This document shows, piece after piece, positions 35,248-44,087 of a stretch of DNA of 64,000 nucleotides. The position numbers and the translations under genes are program-made. The stretch lies in assembly GCF_004919105.1 (NCBI RefSeq), contig NZ_STGK01000010.1:165200-229199 (forward strand), written 5' to 3'. Below the pieces are notes generated by a model. That model was given only the letters and a program-made list of their open reading frames with translations, was not told the DNA's origin and did not search any database. How positions within the stretch are numbered: position 1 is the stretch's first letter; each line of letters opens with the position of its first letter. Source of the stretch: Nocardioides sp. GY 10113. GTDB taxonomy: Bacteria > Actinomycetota > Actinomycetes > Propionibacteriales > Nocardioidaceae.

Positions 35248-36585
35248 CTACGCCTGGCCGGACCGCGCCCTCTCGGCCCGCTCCGCGTCGCGGACCCACT
35301 GGGCGCTGGTGCGCAGGTTCAGCTGCGCCATCAGCCCCAGCTGGCCACGGGCCGCCTGCTCGAGCACGTCGCGGTACGCCGCCCGGGCGCCGACGTGGTC
35401 GCGGTCGGCCAGGAACGCCCACTCCGCGAGGTGGCAGGCCAGTCGCAGGTCCTCGACGGTGCCGGAGCCGGCCGCCACGGTCTCGGCCAGCGCGCGGGCG
35501 CGGTGCACCAGCACGTCGACCCCGCCGGCGAGCTGGGCGACCTCGGCGGCCTGCCGGTCCTGCGGGGCGGGCAGCAGGTGGGACGGGTACCCGTCCCACC
35601 AGCCGCCGTAGCGGCGGATCACGTTGCGGCAGATGAACTCGGGCTGGTCGTAGAGCGGAGCCAGGCGCGGGTGCTCACGCAGCTCGACGGGGATCTCGAG
35701 GGAGTCCACGATGGCGTCCGGCAGCACGCCCGCGTTGAGCCCGGCGAGAGCATGGTCGACGATGAGCCGCAGGAGGCGCGCCATCGCGCCGAGCTCGTCG
35801 AGGATCGCGTCGGGGTCGGTGACCGGGTCGCCGTGCCCGGGGATGATCACGCTCGGCCGGAGCGCGGCCATCTGGTCGGCGGCGTCGGCCCACTCCTCGG
35901 CGTAGCGCTGCACCTTGCGCGGGTTGCCGGCGTTGGGCAGGTAGCCGGTGACCAGGTCGCCGGCGGCGATCACGCCGCGCTCGGGCGCCCACACCCAGGC
36001 CGCGTCGTCGGTCTCGCCCTTGCCGTGGCGGACGACGAACCGCTCGCCGCCGATCTCGAGCTCGAGGGTGTCGTCGAAGAGCACCGTCGGCCACACGACG
36101 TCCTGCTCGCGCTCGAGCCACCGGGTGCCGGTGCTGCCTTCCAGCTGGCCGTTGATGCGGGCGTTGAGCCCGGGGGTGCGCAGGTAGCGGCGCAGGTGCC
36201 CGGGGAGGTTGCGGTGGGCGACCACCTCGGGCGTCTCGCCCGCCTCGACGAAGGACCAGAGCCCGAAGGCGTGGTCGCAGTGGCCGTGGGTGTAGACGAC
36301 CGTGTGCAGCGGCTTGTCGCTGAGCCGGCGCACGGTCTCCAGCAGCGCGGGACCGTCGCCGGCGCAGCCGCAGTCGACGAGCAGCAGGCCCTCGTCGGTC
36401 TCGAAGAGCGCCACGTTGACCATGCCGGGCTGGATCCACCAGGTCCGCGGCGCCACCTCGATCACGCCGGGCTCATGGCCGGAGTCGACGGTGCGGTCGA
36501 AGATGTGCAGCGCCTGGTCGGGGCTGAAGCGACCGAACGCGGCGGCGCCGCTGGCGCGCTGCTGCTCGGGGAAGGTGGCGGTCAC
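35248..36585 (-). CDS. MBL-fold hydrolase, alkylsulfatase-like
   Basis: Protein of 445 aa. The metal motif is HGHCDH (His100, His102, Asp104, His105), with AAGDLVTG and IIPGHGDPV supplying later ligands. NLPGHLRRYLRTPGLNARING and the C-terminal helical block resemble the dimerisation domain of SdsA1/BDS1-type alkylsulfatases, but the SCP2-like C-terminal domain and a signal peptide are absent. A substrate such as an alkyl sulfate or lactone-like ester is plausible. GTG 36583-36585 has GGGAGAC upstream. It diverges from and is probably repressed by the adjacent TetR. Confidence 0.85.
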   Translation of the reverse strand: MTATFPEQQRASGAAAFGRFSPDQALHIFDRTVDSGHEPGVIEVAPRTWWIQPGMVNVALFETDEGLLLVDCGCAGDGPALLETVRRLSDKPLHTVVYTHGHCDHAFGLWSFVEAGETPEVVAHRNLPGHLRRYLRTPGLNARINGQLEGSTGTRWLEREQDVVWPTVLFDDTLELEIGGERFVVRHGKGETDDAAWVWAPERGVIAAGDLVTGYLPNAGNPRKVQRYAEEWADAADQMAALRPSVIIPGHGDPVTDPDAILDELGAMARLLRLIVDHALAGLNAGVLPDAIVDSLEIPVELREHPRLAPLYDQPEFICRNVIRRYGGWWDGYPSHLLPAPQDRQAAEVAQLAGGVDVLVHRARALAETVAAGSGTVEDLRLACHLAEWAFLADRDHVGARAAYRDVLEQAARGQLGLMAQLNLRTSAQWVRDAERAERARSGQA

Positions 36586-36635
36586 GGTGGTCTCCCAGGG
36601 TTGGTCGGTCGGCCGGTCTCCCGGCCCGCGAGAAA

Positions 36636-36679
36636 TTAAGACGACTGGCGTAGAACATGTTCTAAGTCAGATGGCTTAA
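36636..36679. promoter_or_regulatory. extended symmetric TetR operator with divergent promoters
   Basis: A perfect palindrome TAGAACATGTTCTA (36651-36664) is flanked at exactly equal distance by TTAAG (36636-36640) and CTTAA (36675-36679). A minus-strand promoter TTGACA (complement of 36682-36687), 17-bp spacer, TAGAAC (complement of 36659-36664) for the MBL gene overlaps it. The TetR -10 TAAACT (36677-36682) overlaps the right arm. Confidence 0.85.
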
Positions 36680-36689
36680 ACTGTCAACC

Positions 36690-37358
36690 ATGACAACTCC
36701 CGGCACCGAGCGCCCGCGCACCGAGCGCACCCGTGCGGCGCTCATCGACCGGGCCGAGCGGATGATCGCCGAGCGCGGCACCGGCGTCTCCCTGCGCGAG
36801 ATCAGCGCAGCGGCCGGGCAACGCAACCACTCCGCGGCGCAGTACCACTTCGGCTCCCGCGAGGGGCTGATCGACGCGGTGGTCGCCACCCGCTCCGCCC
36901 GCATCGACCGGCGGCGCGCCGAGCTGCTGGCAGGGCTCGACGGCGCTGCGGACGCCGACAGCGCGAGCATCGAGTCGCTGCTCGCGGCGCTGGTCGCCCC
37001 GTGGGTCGAGCTGCTCGACACCGACGAGGCGTCGTACTCGCTGCGGTTCCTGGCTCAGGTCCTCGACGACCCGGAGCTGGAGCGCGCCCTGGCCGGCTCC
37101 GGCGACCGGCCGACCGCGCTCAGCGCCATCAACCGGCGGCTCGCCCGGCACCTGCAGCACCTGGGGCCGGAGGACCGGGCCCGACGGCTGACCTGGACGC
37201 ACTCGGTCGCGCTGCGGGTGCTCGCCCACGAGGAGCGCCTGGGCAGCCGCCCGGGTCCGGGGCTGGCGGCGGTCCGCGACGACCTGATCGCCATGCTCGC
37301 GGCGCTGCTGCGGGCCCCGGGGACGGGGTCGGGTCGTGTGCCCGAGACCCCGGCATAG
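36690..37358 (+). CDS. TetR-family repressor of the MBL gene
   Basis: Protein of 222 aa. N-terminal helix-turn-helix: RAALIDRAERMIAERGTGVSLREISAAAGQ then SAAQYHFGSREGLIDAVV. The C-terminal ligand domain is variable. The ATG follows the TAAACT -10 by seven bases, so the transcript is leaderless and starts inside the operator, giving autorepression. It is 104 bases from the divergent MBL-hydrolase start. The stop codon lies in the loop of the following hairpin. Confidence 0.9.
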   Translation: MTTPGTERPRTERTRAALIDRAERMIAERGTGVSLREISAAAGQRNHSAAQYHFGSREGLIDAVVATRSARIDRRRAELLAGLDGAADADSASIESLLAALVAPWVELLDTDEASYSLRFLAQVLDDPELERALAGSGDRPTALSAINRRLARHLQHLGPEDRARRLTWTHSVALRVLAHEERLGSRPGPGLAAVRDDLIAMLAALLRAPGTGSGRVPETPA

Positions 37359-37380
37359 AGGGGCGTGAGGCACACGACCC
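37331..37380 (+). terminator. GGGTCGTGTGCC hairpin after TetR
   Basis: Arms GGGTCGTGTGCC (37331-37342) and GGCACACGACCC (37369-37380) enclose the TetR stop codon and an inner CCCC/GGGG pair. The same arm sequence is used at 35193-35240, so the MBL-TetR pair is bracketed by two copies. Confidence 0.7.
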
Positions 37381-37397
37381 GGACCGCGCCCGAAGGC

Positions 37398-38174
37398 TCA
37401 GCCGAAGAACGCCTGCCCGCCGTCGAGCGGGATGGTGGCGCCGGTGAGGTAGCGCAGGTCCGCGCCGACCAGCGCGACCACGGCCCGGCCGATGTCGCCC
37501 TCGCAGTCGCCGATCCGGCGCATCGGGATGGACGCGATGAACTCCTCGGCCTCCTCCGGGTTGTTCTCGGTCCACCACTTCAGGCCCGGCGAGAGCGCGT
37601 GCGGCGCGATCGAGTTCACCCGGATCCCGTCGGGTGCCCACTCCACCGCGGCGGTGCGGGTCAGCGAGCGGAGCGCGACCTTCGAGGCGGCGTACGCGCC
37701 GTAGGTGGTCGGGTCCCAGCGCACCATCGCCGAGGTGACCAGGTTGACGATCGACCCGTCGCCGGTCGCCTTCAGGTGCGGGTGCGCCGCCTTCATGAAG
37801 GCGAACGTCGCGAACGGTCCGGTCTCGAAGCCCTTGCGGAACGCCCGGTCGCTCAGCTCCAGCAGCGGGCCCATCGCCCCGGCCCAGGCGTTGTTGACCA
37901 GGATGTCGAGGCGACCGAACCGCCGGACGACCTCCTCGACCACCCCGGGGACGGCCTCGGTGTCGGCGACGTCGCAGGCGAACGCCTCGGCGTCGACGCC
38001 GCGCTCCTTCAGCAACCGGCAGGTCTCCTCCAGCTTGGCCGCGGTGCGCCCGACGACCGCGACCGAGACCCCCTCGGAGGCCAGCGCGAGCGCGATCCCC
38101 TGGCCCACGCCCTGTCCGGCACCGGTCACCAGCGCGACCCGTCCGGCGAGCCCCTCCGACCGCACTGCATCCAT
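37398..38174 (-). CDS. SDR-family oxidoreductase
   Basis: Protein of 258 aa of classical SDR type: cofactor loop [22 protein letters not shown], catalytic Tyr-Lys in [11 protein letters not shown], and the C-terminal [14 protein letters not shown] typical of 3-ketoacyl/alcohol dehydrogenases. ATG 38174 is preferred over the adjacent GTG 38177 on spacing from AGGAGA. The substrate is unknown. It diverges from the acyl-CoA ligase gene and may act in the same lipid pathway. Confidence 0.88.
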   Translation of the reverse strand: MDAVRSEGLAGRVALVTGAGQGVGQGIALALASEGVSVAVVGRTAAKLEETCRLLKERGVDAEAFACDVADTEAVPGVVEEVVRRFGRLDILVNNAWAGAMGPLLELSDRAFRKGFETGPFATFAFMKAAHPHLKATGDGSIVNLVTSAMVRWDPTTYGAYAASKVALRSLTRTAAVEWAPDGIRVNSIAPHALSPGLKWWTENNPEEAEEFIASIPMRRIGDCEGDIGRAVVALVGADLRYLTGATIPLDGGQAFFG

Positions 38175-38380
38175 CACGACGTCTCCTGTCCTCCGTGGCG
38201 GGCCGGCGCACCGGCCCCGACCCGGCCACCCTCCGACCTACGCCGTACGACGGCGGGCGGCTGTCCCGGTCAGCGGTACCCGCCCGCGGCGCCGCCACGG
38301 GCGCGCGCGAGACTTCGCGTACCGGCGGCCACGTGACGGTCGCCACATCCCGACCCGAGCGACCCGAGCCGAGGAGCAGC

Positions 38381-40039
38381 ATGACCACGACCGAGGACCA
38401 GGCCACCGACCCCCGCGCGGCCGCCGCCGCCCTGATCGGAGGGCTCGTCGGCCCCGGCGGGCCTTTCGCGATGGAGCCGGCCGACGTGCTCGGCGCGACG
38501 ATCCCGGTGTTCACGAACCGGCGCCGCTCGCTCGGCGCGCTGCTCGCCGAGTCCGCCGAGCACGGCGACCGCACCTACATCGCCACCGCCGATCGCCGGA
38601 TCTCCTACGCCGAGCACGCCGCGATGGTCGCCTCGCTGGCCGAGCGCCTGCGCACGGAGTACGGCGTCAAGCCCGGCGACCGGGTCGCGATCAACGCGGC
38701 GAACAGCCCCGAGTGGATCCTGACCTTCTGGGCGACCGTCTCCCTCGGCGCCATCTGCGTGGCCTTCAACGCCTGGTGGTCGCCGTCCGAGGTCGCGTAC
38801 GGCCTCGAGCACTCCGACCCGACGCTGCTGGTCGTCGACGCCAGGCGCGCCGCCGCGCTGCCCGAAGGCGTCGCGGTCCCGGTGCTGACCCTCGAGGGTG
38901 ACATCCCGCGGCTCGCCGCCGCCGCGCCGGGCGCGAGCCTGCCCGACGTCGAGGTCGCCGAGGACGACCCGGCGGTGATCATCTACACCTCCGGCACGTC
39001 GGGCCGCCCCAAGGGCGCGGTGCACAGCCACCGCAACCTGCTGGCCGCGGTCGAGTACCACCGGATGAACGACGCCCTCGCCACCGCCTTCGGCGATCCG
39101 ACGGACCCCCGCGACAAGACCTACCTCCTGGTGATGCCGCTGTTCCACATCGCCAGCCTGCACAACCTCGCCGTCCCGCGCCTGGCCACCGGGTCGAAGA
39201 TCGCGCTGCACGAGGGCGGCTTCGACCTGGACCGCGTGCTGGCCCTGATCGAGCGCGAGCGGGTCACCCACTGGGGTGCCGTGCCCACGATGGCGCGGCG
39301 ACTGATGGAGCACCCCGACCTCGACAAGTACGACCTGTCGTCGCTGGTCGCCTTCGCGCTCGCCTCCGCGCCCTCCACCCCGGAGTTCCACGCCAAGCTG
39401 CGGGCCCGCCTGCCGTTCGCGGCGTCGCTGGCGAACTCCTACGGGCTGACCGAGTCCTGCACCGCCGTCGCCGTCGCCACGCCGATGGACCTCGCCGAGA
39501 AGCCGGACACCCTGGGCCGACCGATCATCGGCGTCCAGGTCGAGATCCGCGACGCGTCGGGCGCCCCGGTCCCGGCCGGCGTCGAGGGCGAGATCTGCGT
39601 GCGCGGCCCCTACACGATGATCGGCTACTGGAACGACCCCGACGCCACCGCGAGCGCGATCCGCGAGGACCGCTGGCTGCACACCGGCGACATCGGCATG
39701 CTGGACGAGCAGGGCCGGCTCTCGCTGAGCACCCGCCGCTCCGACCTGATCATCCGCGGCGGCGAGAACGTCTACCCCGCCGAGATCGAGGGCGTGCTGA
39801 TCGAGCACCCCGCCGTCGCCGAGGCGATGGTGCTGGGCGTGCCGGACGAGGACCTGGGCCAGAGCGTCGCCGCCGTCGTGGTTCCCCGCCCGGGCGCGTC
39901 CGTGAGCGAGGCCGACCTGGCGGCGTACGTCGCCGAGCGGCTGGCGTACTTCAAGGTGCCGACCCACTGGCGGTTCCAGGCCGAGCCGCTGCCGCGCAAC
40001 GCGACCGGCAAGGTGAAGCGGGCCGAGGTCAGCGCCTGA
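38381..40039 (+). CDS. AMP-dependent acyl-CoA ligase
   Basis: Protein of 552 aa of the ANL superfamily. A3 motif [19 protein letters not shown]5 region [11 protein letters not shown]7 HTGDIG, A8 [14 protein letters not shown], and A10 [11 protein letters not shown] with the catalytic Lys near the C-terminus. It activates a carboxylate (medium/long-chain fatty, aryl or steroid side-chain acid) to its CoA ester in two half-reactions. GAGGAG precedes the ATG. The surrounding SDR, thioesterase and acyl-CoA dehydrogenase genes suggest beta-oxidation-like catabolism. Confidence 0.93.
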   Translation: MTTTEDQATDPRAAAAALIGGLVGPGGPFAMEPADVLGATIPVFTNRRRSLGALLAESAEHGDRTYIATADRRISYAEHAAMVASLAERLRTEYGVKPGDRVAINAANSPEWILTFWATVSLGAICVAFNAWWSPSEVAYGLEHSDPTLLVVDARRAAALPEGVAVPVLTLEGDIPRLAAAAPGASLPDVEVAEDDPAVIIYTSGTSGRPKGAVHSHRNLLAAVEYHRMNDALATAFGDPTDPRDKTYLLVMPLFHIASLHNLAVPRLATGSKIALHEGGFDLDRVLALIERERVTHWGAVPTMARRLMEHPDLDKYDLSSLVAFALASAPSTPEFHAKLRARLPFAASLANSYGLTESCTAVAVATPMDLAEKPDTLGRPIIGVQVEIRDASGAPVPAGVEGEICVRGPYTMIGYWNDPDATASAIREDRWLHTGDIGMLDEQGRLSLSTRRSDLIIRGGENVYPAEIEGVLIEHPAVAEAMVLGVPDEDLGQSVAAVVVPRPGASVSEADLAAYVAERLAYFKVPTHWRFQAEPLPRNATGKVKRAEVSA

Positions 40040-40061
40040 CCGAAGGCCGCGCCAGCGGCAC

Positions 40062-40117
40062 GTCACATGCAGAATGGCCCCCGGATCCGCGGATTCGGGG
40101 GCCATTCTGCATGTGAC
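40062..40117. terminator. 56-nt near-perfect palindrome, bidirectional terminator
   Basis: Twenty-two paired bases (40062-40083 with 40096-40117, starting GTCACATGCAGAATGG) continue inward through a G-U pair and ATCCG/CGGAT with no real loop. It lies between convergent genes. Confidence 0.85.
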
Positions 40118-40136
40118 GCGGGGCCTGTGGGCCGCC

Positions 40137-40784
40137 TCAGCGGGGCACCGGCAGATCCACCTCGATGAACAGCCCGTCCGCCTCGACGCAGACCTCGCCG
40201 CCGGCGCTGATGGTGCCGACGGTGCGGATCTTCCGGCCGGTGTGCGAGACCTGGCGGGCCGACACCGTGAGCTCCTCGAAGAGCGGGGTGCGCCGGCGGT
40301 AGCGCAGGGTCAGCGTGCCGGTCATCCCGGACGGGCCGGGCCCCCAGGCGTTCGCGACGCCGAGCGTGTGGTCGAGCAGCAGCGCGGAGACGCCGCCGTG
40401 CACGCAGCCCGGCGGGCCCTGGTAGGGCAGGCCGAGCGTCACCGTCCCGCTCACCGACCCGTCGGGCAGGCCGTACACGTGCAGCGGCGGGGCGATGGCG
40501 TTCTCTGGGCCGGTGACCGGGTCGTGCCGGGCCACGCCCTCCCCCGCCCACATGTCGACCAGCCGCTCGTCGGTGCCGGGCGCGTGCTCCTCGAGGTGCT
40601 CGGCGATCGCGTTCAGCCGCCCCGCGACGTCGTTCATCTCCGCCGCGCTGTTGCCGCCGGCGTGCAGCAGTGCCGCCACCACCCGCCGGGCGGCCGCCAC
40701 CGCGGCGTCCACCCCGTCGTTGGCGGGGTCGGCGGTCAACATCTCGCCGGTCGTCGCAGCGCCGGGGTCCACCGCTGCATCCAT
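40137..40784 (-). CDS. hotdog-fold acyl-CoA thioesterase (PaaI-like)
   Basis: Protein of 215 aa. The C-terminal 4HBT domain has PPGCVHGGVSALLLDHTLGV, the HGG and Asp elements of PaaI-type thioesterases, then a long beta strand pair (LTLRYRRRTPLFEELTVSAR). The N-terminal 80 residues are helical and may form an interaction domain. It probably releases free acid from an acyl-CoA. ATG 40782-40784 starts 14 bases after the stop of the SDR gene in the same operon. Confidence 0.87.
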   Translation of the reverse strand: MDAAVDPGAATTGEMLTADPANDGVDAAVAAARRVVAALLHAGGNSAAEMNDVAGRLNAIAEHLEEHAPGTDERLVDMWAGEGVARHDPVTGPENAIAPPLHVYGLPDGSVSGTVTLGLPYQGPPGCVHGGVSALLLDHTLGVANAWGPGPSGMTGTLTLRYRRRTPLFEELTVSARQVSHTGRKIRTVGTISAGGEVCVEADGLFIEVDLPVPR

Positions 40785-40798
40785 CGCCGTGCCCCCGC

Positions 40799-41584
40799 TC
40801 AGAACTGGGTGGTGGGACGCAGGGTCGTCTCCGCGCCGCCGTCGACGTAGAGCACCTGCCCGGTCACGTGGGTGGTGGCGGCATCGGCGAGGAAGCAGAC
40901 GACCCGCGCGACGTCGTCGGCTGCGGCGTACCCGTGCAGCGGCATCGGCACGGCCGCGTCCATCAGCTCCTTCATCTGCGCGTCCGCGAAGAGCTCGGCC
41001 GACATCGGGGTGAGCACGATGCCCGGCGCGACCACGTTGACCGCGATCCCCGCGTCCGCCCACCCCGCCGACACCGCGGTACGACGGGCCCACTGGGCGA
41101 CCGCGTTCTTCGACGACGGGTAGAGCACGTACCCGCTGCCAGCCTCGACGGCCGCCCGGGCGGCGGCCACGGCCGCGGTCTCGTCGCCGCTGAGGCAGGC
41201 GTCGATCACCGCGGGGTCGTTCGGGTGCGCGCCGCCGGCGATCGAGCCGATCAGCACCACCCGGGGCGCCGGCGAGGCGGCCAGCAGCGGGCGCAGGCCG
41301 GCGACGACCTCGGTGGTGCCGAAGTAGTTGACCCGCACCGTGACCTCCTTGTCGACCGACAGGCCGGCGCAGGTGATCAGGGCGTCGACCGCGCCGTCGG
41401 GACCGACGGTCTCGGTCACCGCGGCCACCGCCGCGGCGCGCCCCTCGGGCGTGGAGAGGTCGGCCTCGATGTCGGCGCCGCGCAGGTCGACGCCGATCAC
41501 AAGGTCGCCCTCCTTGAGGTAGCGCTCGCGGACGCAGGCGCCGATCCCCGAGCCGGCTCCGGTGACGACGATGGTGCGGGACAT
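40799..41584 (-). CDS. SDR resembling 3-alpha-hydroxysteroid dehydrogenase/carbonyl reductase
   Basis: Protein of 261 aa. TIVVTGAGSGIGACV, then VIGVDLRGADIEADLSTPEG and CAGLSVDKE-VNYFGTTE recall the HsdA type of Comamonas (IIVITG, VGIDIRDAEVIADLSTAEG, VNYFGATE; from memory). The catalytic pair is in YVLYPSSKNAV. That family oxidises 3-alpha-hydroxysteroids and reduces carbonyls with NAD(P). CAGGAGGCCCC precedes the ATG. It is followed by the thioesterase gene and lies close to KshA, supporting a steroid-type substrate. Confidence 0.85.
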   Translation of the reverse strand: MSRTIVVTGAGSGIGACVRERYLKEGDLVIGVDLRGADIEADLSTPEGRAAAVAAVTETVGPDGAVDALITCAGLSVDKEVTVRVNYFGTTEVVAGLRPLLAASPAPRVVLIGSIAGGAHPNDPAVIDACLSGDETAAVAAARAAVEAGSGYVLYPSSKNAVAQWARRTAVSAGWADAGIAVNVVAPGIVLTPMSAELFADAQMKELMDAAVPMPLHGYAAADDVARVVCFLADAATTHVTGQVLYVDGGAETTLRPTTQF

Positions 41585-41710
41585 GGGGCCTCCTGGGCGA
41601 GCGGGTGGCCCGTGCCGGGCCGTCGGGCGCGGCGCCGTCCGGCGCCGCTGCGAGGCTAGGCCGCGACCTCCCGCACCGCCAGGGGCCCTCCCGCAGACCG
41701 GGAGATCGAG

Positions 41711-42328
41711 TCAGTCCCCGGCGACGCCCCGGCCGAGGTCGCCGAGCAGCAGGCGGCAGGCCAGGCGGATGTCGCCCTCGGCCCCGGCCGCGTCGATGTG
41801 GCCGTTCAGCGCGGAGGTGAGCACGCCGTACCAGGTCTGCTCGATGAGCCGGACCAGGCGCAGGTCGTGATCGGTCGGGTGGGCGATGCCGGCGGCCTTG
41901 AGGATCACGTCGCCGAAGGCCGAGTCGACCGCCAGCGACGGCTCGTCGCCGGCGACGGTGGCGTTGTTGGAGTGCAGCATCGCGTGCGCCAGTCGCGGCC
42001 GCCGCATCAGCTCCCGGCCGGTCCCGACCAGCACGTCGGCCACCGCGTCGATGGGGTCAGCCCCCGGGCGCAGCGCCGGCACGTCGTCGTTGAGCCGCTC
42101 CACCAGGCCGCGCAGCACCTGGGTGAACAGGATCGTCTTGGAGGGGAAGTAGCGGTACATGGTCGCGACCGCGACGCCGGCGTCCTTCGCCACGTCGACC
42201 ATCTGGATCCCGTCCAGGCCGTGCGCCGCCCCGTGCTCCGCGGCGGCCCGCAGGATCCGCCGATAGCGGTCCTTCTGCCCCTCCGAGCTCGGCAGCGCCG
42301 GCAACCTGCTCTCGGCGACTCGCGGCAC
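41711..42328 (-). CDS. TetR regulator, KstR-like
   Basis: Protein of 205 aa. AESRLPALPSSEGQKDRYRRIL leads into the HTH (VDVAKDAGVAVATMYRYFPSKTILFTQVL), close in style to mycobacterial KstR (AVGTLYRYFPSKVHLL), the repressor of cholesterol catabolism. GTG 42326-42328 is chosen for the GGAGGGGGAGAGA ribosome site. The palindrome at 42356-42371 is a likely self-operator. It diverges from kshA. The C-terminal domain is variable and the ligand is inferred only from context. Confidence 0.87.
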   Translation of the reverse strand: MPRVAESRLPALPSSEGQKDRYRRILRAAAEHGAAHGLDGIQMVDVAKDAGVAVATMYRYFPSKTILFTQVLRGLVERLNDDVPALRPGADPIDAVADVLVGTGRELMRRPRLAHAMLHSNNATVAGDEPSLAVDSAFGDVILKAAGIAHPTDHDLRLVRLIEQTWYGVLTSALNGHIDAAGAEGDIRLACRLLLGDLGRGVAGD

Positions 42329-42355
42329 TCTCTCCCCCTCCGGGCTGAACGATCG

Positions 42356-42371
42356 CTGGACGAGCGTCCAG
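42356..42371. promoter_or_regulatory. TetR-type operator, CTGGACG-AG-CGTCCAG
   Basis: Perfect 7+2+7 palindrome 28 bases upstream of the KstR-like start, in the 273-base divergent region before kshA. It does not match the mycobacterial KstR box (TnnAACnnGTTnnA). No second copy was seen nearer kshA. Confidence 0.7.
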
Positions 42372-42601
42372 ACTGTGGCGTGCGTCACGATCCTGCGCCA
42401 CCGACCGACCGGATGACGAGAACGGCGTCCGGTCAGCGGGACACCCCGATCCTCCCCCACCGCGCGCTTCCGATCAGTGGGACCACGCCCGACGGCGTAC
42501 GGCGGGCGTGCGCAGACTCGAGGGTGACCGCCGACGGGCCGCTCGGCACCTGCCCGGCCCTCGGCGGGACCAGTCGCTCGACCGGAGACGAGGAGCCAGC
42601 C

Positions 42602-43777
42602 ATGAGCGCCCAGCAGGAGAAGGTCCGCACCATCGAGGCGGACGCCGCCCCGGCCCGCTTCGCCCGCGGCTGGCACTGCCTCGGCCTGGCCCAGGACTTC
42701 CGCGACGGCAAGCCCCACCAGGTGCTGGCCTTCGGCACCAAGCTCGTGGTCTGGGCGGACACGAAGGGCGACCTGAAGGTCCTCGACGGCTACTGCCGGC
42801 ACATGGGCGGCGACCTCACCCAGGGCACGGTGAAGGGCGACACCATCGCCTGCCCGTTCCACGACTGGCGCTGGGGCGGCGACGGCCGCTGCAAGGAGAT
42901 CCCCTACGCGCGCCGCGTGCCCCTGCGGGCGCGCACCGCGACCTGGCCGACGATGGTGCAGGACGGGATGCTCTTCGTCTGGAACGACCCGGAGGGCAAG
43001 CAGCCCCCGGCCGACGTGACGATCCCCCGGATCGACGCCTACGAGAGCGACGAGTACACCGACTGGCTCTGGTACACGACCGTGATCGAGGGCTCCCACT
43101 GCCGCGAGATCGTCGACAACGTCGTGGACATGGCGCACTTCTTCTACGTGCACTACTCGTTCCCGACGTACTTCAAGAACGTCTTCGAGGGCCACACCGC
43201 GACCCAGTTCATGAACGGCGAGGGCCGCGAGGACGTCCGCCCGACGCGGCCGGGAGCGGGGCCGGTGGCGATCGGCCAGACCTCCGTCGCCGCCTACCAC
43301 GGCCCGTCGTTCATGATCGACGACCTGACGTACCACTACGAGGACGGCGACGTGCACACCATCCTCATCAACTGCCACTACCCGATCGACGAGAACTCCT
43401 TCGTCCTGCAGTACGGGATCATGGTGCAGAAGGCACCGCACCTCGAGGACCCCGACGCGACCGCCCGCAAGCTCGGCGCGTTCACCAAGTTCGGGTTCGA
43501 GCAGGACGTGGCGATCTGGAAGAACAAGGCCACGATCGACAACCCGCTGCTGTGCGAGGAGGACGGTCCGGTCTACCAGCTGCGCCGCTGGTACCAGCAG
43601 TTCTACGTCGACGCTGCCGACGTGACGCCGGAGATGACCGAGCGGTTCGAGTTCGAGATCGACACCAGCAAGCCGAACGAGGCCTGGCGCCGCGAGGTCG
43701 CGGAGATCATGGCCGCGCGCACGCAGCAGGCGGGTCAGCAGGCGGGCCAGCAGCCCGAGCAGCCCGCGAGGGCCTGA
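42602..43777 (+). CDS. kshA: 3-ketosteroid 9-alpha-monooxygenase, oxygenase subunit KshA
   Basis: Rieske non-haem iron oxygenase of 391 aa that 9-alpha-hydroxylates 3-ketosteroids, opening ring B. The Rieske centre is Cys65-x-His67 and Cys84-x2-His87 (YCRHMGGDLTQG, CPFHDWRW). The catalytic iron ligands are His179, His184 (DMAHFFYVHYS) and Asp302 (FEQDVAIW), exactly two less than the M. tuberculosis numbering I recall (181, 186, 304). The ATG follows AGGAGCCAGC. The reductase KshB and the HsaABCD/KstD genes are not in the window, so electrons must come from elsewhere. Confidence 0.95.
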   Translation: MSAQQEKVRTIEADAAPARFARGWHCLGLAQDFRDGKPHQVLAFGTKLVVWADTKGDLKVLDGYCRHMGGDLTQGTVKGDTIACPFHDWRWGGDGRCKEIPYARRVPLRARTATWPTMVQDGMLFVWNDPEGKQPPADVTIPRIDAYESDEYTDWLWYTTVIEGSHCREIVDNVVDMAHFFYVHYSFPTYFKNVFEGHTATQFMNGEGREDVRPTRPGAGPVAIGQTSVAAYHGPSFMIDDLTYHYEDGDVHTILINCHYPIDENSFVLQYGIMVQKAPHLEDPDATARKLGAFTKFGFEQDVAIWKNKATIDNPLLCEEDGPVYQLRRWYQQFYVDAADVTPEMTERFEFEIDTSKPNEAWRREVAEIMAARTQQAGQQAGQQPEQPARA

Positions 43778-43778
43778 G

Positions 43779-44087
43779 ATGCGGCTGCGCCCCGACGTCC
43801 GGCTCGACGACGGGCCGATGACGCCGGTCGCCTGCACCGCCTGCGGCGCCCGCGTCGAGGCCCGCAAGTCGAGCTGGGACCAGACCTCGATCCAGTGGAC
43901 CGCCGCCGCCCGCGAGGCCTGCCTGGAGCGGCGGGCGACCTCGCCCCGGCCGGGCCCGAACGGCGCCGCGTTCCCCGGCTGCGCCACGCTCTCCGCGGCG
44001 CTCCGGGAGGCGGCCGTGGCCGGCACCCTGCCGGTGCAGGACCCCGACGACCTCAAGGCCAACCCGATCCAGGAAGCAGGTCACTGA
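43779..44087 (+). CDS. small Cys-containing protein coupled to KshA
   Basis: Protein of 102 aa that starts one base after the kshA stop and whose own stop overlaps the next ATG (TGATG), so it is tightly coupled. Features are VACTACGARVEARKSSWDQTS (Cys19-x2-Cys22), then EACLERR and FPGCATL, four cysteines in all. It could bind zinc or help assemble or reduce the Rieske oxygenase. It is not recognised as a named family and is too short and too different from a classical ferredoxin to call one. Confidence 0.8.
   Translation: MRLRPDVRLDDGPMTPVACTACGARVEARKSSWDQTSIQWTAAAREACLERRATSPRPGPNGAAFPGCATLSAALREAAVAGTLPVQDPDDLKANPIQEAGH

Noticed and set aside
43779..44087. Ferredoxin or KshB-like partner of KshA
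   Set aside because: It has only four Cys with no iron-sulfur spacing and no flavin or NAD domain.
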